Assembly (NCBI GenBank): GCA_902596205.1
Contig: CACJSY010000001.1
Coordinates: 62,001-126,000, forward strand
Length of the DNA stretch: 64,000 bases
DNA from: an uncultured Pelagibacteraceae bacterium
GTDB taxonomy: Bacteria > Pseudomonadota > Alphaproteobacteria > Pelagibacterales > Pelagibacteraceae
Reading direction: 5' to 3'
In this document: positions 61,532 through 64,000 of the stretch, in pieces
Layout: every line of letters starts with the position of its first letter
Position numbering within the stretch: the first letter of the stretch is position 1
Program-made: the position numbers and the translations under genes
The notes under the pieces: model-generated
Database searches by the model: none
Told to the model about the DNA's origin: nothing
What the model saw: only the letters and a program-made list of their open reading frames with translations

Positions 61532-62638
61532 ATGAAAAATTATTTAGAATTTGAAAAAGAAATCAAAGCCCTTGAACAAGAAGTCGATAATTTAAAAAGT
61601 CCTTTCGGATCAGAGGGTATTTCTGAAGTTGACACTCAAAAAATCAAAAATACTCAAAATGAAATTAATGAAAAACTAAAACAAACATACGCTTCATTAA
61701 ATAGTTGGCAAAAGACTCAGGTAGCAAGACACGAAGATAGACCAAAAGCAAATTTTTATATAAAAAAAATATTTTCTCAATTTACATTATTGTCTGGAGA
61801 TCGTTATTTTGGAGATGATAAATCTGTTATTGCAGGTTTTGGACTAATTGATAACAAATCAGTTTTAATTATCGGTCAAGAAAAAGGTGAAGATCTAAAT
61901 AGCAGAATTGAAAGAAATTTTGGAATGATGAGACCTGAAGGTTATAGAAAATGTATTAGGTTAATGAAATTAGCTGATAGATTTCAAATTCCTGTTGTTA
62001 GTTTTATCGATACACCAGGAGCATATCCCGGATTGGGCGCTGAACAAAGAGGCCAAGCATCTGCGATTGCTAATTCAATTGAGTGCGGTATGTCACTTAC
62101 AGTACCAAACATTTCAATTATCATTGGTGAGGGAGGTTCGGGAGGTGCTATTGCATTAGCCTCATCTAACAAAGTTATCATGTTAGAGAATTCTATTTAT
62201 TCTGTAATATCGCCCGAAGGGTGTGCATCAATATTATGGCGCGATCCAAGTAAATCATTACAAGCTGCTGAAGCAATGAAATTAACTGCAAAAGATTTAT
62301 TAAAATTAGGTGTAATAGATGAAATAATATCAGAACCTTTAGGTGGTGCACATAGAGATCCAGAAAGTATCGCTGCTGATATTAAACATTCAATAATTAA
62401 AAACCTTAAAAGTTTTGAAAATTATAGCAAAGAGGAAATTTATGACCATAGAAAAGCAAAATTTCTCCAGATAGGAAGGAATCAAGGATTTAGTAAATCT
62501 ACTAATCTTGAGGGTAGTGGATTAAGTTATAAAGACACAAACTTACAAAAATTTTCATCACATATTGTTAAAAATAAACTTATTTATGCTGGTTTTGGTT
62601 TATTAGCGATATCGGGCCTTATTGCTCTTTTATTTTGA
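61532..62638 (+). CDS. accA: Acetyl-CoA carboxylase carboxyltransferase subunit alpha, with C-terminal membrane segment
   Basis: A 368-residue AccA. Core motifs SFIDTPGAYPGLGAEQRGQA and EGGSGGAIAL are intact. AccA is commonly about 320 residues; here about 45 residues follow and end with LIYAGFGLLAISGLIALLF, a probable single membrane helix at the extreme end. Membrane attachment of the enzyme is inferred. It diverges from glcB. The paired accD is at 30631-31545. Confidence 0.93.
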   Translation: MKNYLEFEKEIKALEQEVDNLKSPFGSEGISEVDTQKIKNTQNEINEKLKQTYASLNSWQKTQVARHEDRPKANFYIKKIFSQFTLLSGDRYFGDDKSVIAGFGLIDNKSVLIIGQEKGEDLNSRIERNFGMMRPEGYRKCIRLMKLADRFQIPVVSFIDTPGAYPGLGAEQRGQASAIANSIECGMSLTVPNISIIIGEGGSGGAIALASSNKVIMLENSIYSVISPEGCASILWRDPSKSLQAAEAMKLTAKDLLKLGVIDEIISEPLGGAHRDPESIAADIKHSIIKNLKSFENYSKEEIYDHRKAKFLQIGRNQGFSKSTNLEGSGLSYKDTNLQKFSSHIVKNKLIYAGFGLLAISGLIALLF

Positions 62639-62683
62639 CTATTGTTGCATAAAAACAATTTAATTAATTAATATTTTCTCCTA

Positions 62684-62712
62684 TTGACTTTTGTTCGCCA
62701 AATCTATTTAAG
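62684..62712 (+). promoter_or_regulatory. Candidate promoter of the cold shock gene
   Basis: TTGACT (62684-62689) is a good -35 element; the -10 element is poor (TTTAAG at 62707-62712, 17-base spacing). This predicts a leader of about 50 bases that includes a palindrome. Confidence 0.4.
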
Positions 62713-62718
62713 AACAAT

Positions 62719-62737
62719 AACTAATTAATAATTAGTT
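62719..62737 (+). repeat. Palindrome in the cold shock leader
   Basis: AACTAATTA (62719-62727) and TAATTAGTT (62729-62737) are perfect reverse complements with a one-base center. It lies 33 bases before the cold shock gene start and could act as an operator or as a weak AU hairpin. Confidence 0.4.
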
Positions 62738-62769
62738 AAAGTTAATAAAAATAAGGAAAAATAAATAAT

Positions 62770-62982
62770 ATGAGTACACTAAAAGGTAAAGTAAAGTGGT
62801 TCAATGGCACTAAAGGATATGGTTTCATTGAAAGAGAAGACAAAGAGAAAGACGTGTTCGTCCATTCTTCTGCGGTAAGAGAAGCTGGTTTAAAGTATTT
62901 AAACGAGGGTGATGAGTTAACGTTTGAAGTGGAGAGCACAGAAAAAGGTCCTTCAGCAGTAAAACTGCAGAAAACATCTTAA
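62770..62982 (+). CDS. CspA-family cold shock protein
   Basis: A 70-residue OB-fold RNA chaperone with RNP1 KGYGFIE and RNP2 VFVHSS. AAGGA precedes the ATG. It has a long leader, as is typical of csp genes. It stands between accA and tRNA-His. Confidence 0.95.
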   Translation: MSTLKGKVKWFNGTKGYGFIEREDKEKDVFVHSSAVREAGLKYLNEGDELTFEVESTEKGPSAVKLQKTS

Positions 62983-63008
62983 TCTAAATTTCCAAAATCA
63001 CTGATTAT

Positions 63009-63048
63009 CGGGACATTAACTTTAGTCTATTGCTATTTTATTGTCCCG
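63009..63048 (+). repeat. Inverted repeat after the cold shock gene
   Basis: CGGGACA (63009-63015) pairs with TGTCCCG (63042-63048) around a 26-base loop. It may end the csp transcript, but there is no T-run. The rest of 63049-63223 shows only a TATAAT (63171-63176) that may serve the tRNA. Confidence 0.4.
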
Positions 63049-63223
63049 CTAATTTCATCTTGAAATAGTCACAATTATTTTTTAAGTATTAGCTATGATT
63101 ACGAAAAAGAGAATCATTTCAATAATAAGATCACATTCGCACAGAATGCACGCTAGGCTATTGCTTAGCTTATAATCAAAAACATATAAATTAATTAAAA
63201 ATTAATATAAAAACAAAAGGGAT

Positions 63224-63300
63224 GCAGCAGTAGCTCAGTTGGTTAGAGCACTAGTTTGTGGAACTAGGGGTCGGTGGTTCGAATCCACCCTGCTGTACCA
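63224..63300 (+). tRNA. tRNA-His (GTG)
   Basis: A complete cloverleaf of 77 bases with encoded CCA. Anticodon GTG lies at 63258-63260 in the loop TTGTGGA. Acceptor GCAGCAG pairs with CTGCTGT (first pair G-U). The base before position 1 is T, and the discriminator is A73, so the usual G-1:C73 identity pair is missing. hisS follows 4 bases later. Confidence 0.97.
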
Positions 63301-63304
63301 AAAA

Positions 63305-64000
63305 ATGAAAAAAGAAAAAAATAACAAACCTTCGAAAGAATTACCATTAGGGTTTGTAGATAGACAAGAAAAAGAATTATTAATCCGTGATTTTGTAATT
63401 TCTAACATCAAAGAAATTATGATTAAGTATGGTTTCCAATATCTCGAAACACCAAGTTTCGAATATACAGAAAGCATTGGTAAATTTTTACCTGACGCAG
63501 AGAGACCGGACCAAGGAGTGTTTTCTTTTAAGGATGAAAATAATTGGCTGTCTTTAAGATATGACCTTACAGCACCTCTAGCCAGATACGTTGCAAAAAA
63601 TTATTTAGAAATTCCAAAACCATTTAAAAGATATCAATTAGGCACTGTTTGGAGAAATGAAAAACCTGGACCTGGAAGATTTAGAGAATTTTTGCAATTC
63701 GATGCTGATTTTGTAGGAACAAAAAGTTTACAAGCAGATGCTGAGTTATGTGTAATGATTTCAGAAATTCTTGAAAAGTGTGGTTTAAAAAAAACGGATT
63801 ATATTATTAAGATCTCCTCTAGAAAAATAACTGAAGAGTTATTTAAAAGATTAAATATAAACGATAACAATCAAAGACTTACTGCTTTAAGAGCTTTAGA
63901 TAAAATCGATAGGCTTGGTTGGGATGGAGTTAAAGAATTATTAGGAGCAGGGAGAAAAGACAAATCCGGAGATTTCACAAAAGGAGCGAACCTTAAATCT
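63305..64000 (+). CDS. hisS: Histidyl-tRNA synthetase, N-terminal part
   Basis: The frame is open from the ATG at 63305 to the window end (232 codons). Class II motif 2 is seen in FKRYQLGTVWRNEKPGPGRF, and LRYDLTAPLARYVA is the eukaryote-like version (usual bacterial HisRS has RPEGTA). A HisZ role is less likely because of the tRNA-His right before it. It fits the alphaproteobacterial HisRS that reads A73. Confidence 0.92.
   Translation, partial: MKKEKNNKPSKELPLGFVDRQEKELLIRDFVISNIKEIMIKYGFQYLETPSFEYTESIGKFLPDAERPDQGVFSFKDENNWLSLRYDLTAPLARYVAKNYLEIPKPFKRYQLGTVWRNEKPGPGRFREFLQFDADFVGTKSLQADAELCVMISEILEKCGLKKTDYIIKISSRKITEELFKRLNINDNNQRLTALRALDKIDRLGWDGVKELLGAGRKDKSGDFTKGANLKS

Noticed and set aside
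1-64000. CRISPR arrays, insertion sequences, prophage or tRNA-linked integration
   Set aside because: No spaced direct repeats, transposase, integrase or duplicated tRNA end was found; the window is core chromosome throughout.

Overview
The window reads as a compact, very AT-rich chromosome segment of an alphaproteobacterium, most like the marine SAR11 clade (Pelagibacterales). The grounds are the low GC, the almost complete absence of spacers, many 1-4 base gene overlaps (TAATG or ATGA), and alphaproteobacterial markers: a GcrA-type regulator, an F-ATPase zeta-type inhibitor (DUF1476), the aroA-cmk-rpsA-ihfB-pyrF-trpFBA-accD-folC gene order, and a tRNA-His with A73 next to a eukaryote-like HisRS. 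I see no prophage, insertion sequence, CRISPR array or integron. Organism assignment is inference from content, not from a search.

Layout. 1-2183 (minus): msrA, sseA, a short RND adaptor and the first codons of its RND pump. 2223-5911: a drug/metabolite exporter, a DNA glycosylase, and a purine salvage pair (phosphoribosyltransferase and NCS2 permease). 6045-8565: a lipoprotein and glutathione synthesis (gshA-gshB). 8601-11219: a small heat shock protein behind a sigma-32-like promoter and a ROSE-like RNA thermometer, then an S9 oligopeptidase. 11233-18067: DnaJ-domain protein, heptosyltransferase-like enzyme, DapA-like aldolase, cyclopropane fatty acid synthase, an extremely lysine-rich coiled-coil protein, a metallo-beta-lactamase-fold hydrolase, small membrane proteins and a thioesterase. 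18175-25946: purE-purK, a four-gene minus operon (FAH hydrolase, 36-residue basic peptide, SRAP protein, dioxygenase), a structured leader with a 63-residue protein, rlmN and an ADP-ribosylglycohydrolase-like protein.

25971-41771: the zeta-type inhibitor, a tandem structured leader before rmuC-sbcB, trxA, and then a long minus-strand block, transcribed from 41771 down to 29400: rnd, kdsD, lptC, lptB, aroA, cmk, rpsA, ihfB, pyrF, trpF, trpB, trpA, accD, folC. It covers LPS export, aromatic amino acids, pyrimidines, fatty acid initiation and folate. 41790-48698: an NDUFA9-like protein, an SMR-family protein lacking the usual glutamate, and a ugpBAECQ glycerol-3-phosphate operon. 48708-51329: PiT-like transporter, aquaporin and gcrA. 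51466-56579: ABC-2 permease, argD-argF, cytochrome c, kdsB and pheA. 56638-59333: SRP RNA (ffs), dnaX, ebfC, recR. 59330-64000: malate synthase G, accA with an added membrane segment, a cold shock protein, tRNA-His and the start of hisS.

The most interesting signals are regulatory RNAs: the ROSE-like thermometer before hsp20 (9045-9097), a tandem repeated fold before rmuC (26406-26558), and a three-way-junction leader before a small unknown protein (23600-23643). Several protein oddities are also worth checking: the SMR protein without its proton-coupling Glu, AccA with a C-terminal transmembrane helix, an RND adaptor without the alpha-hairpin, a possible slippery site in dnaX, and a glcB promoter region too short for the glycine riboswitch reported in other SAR11.
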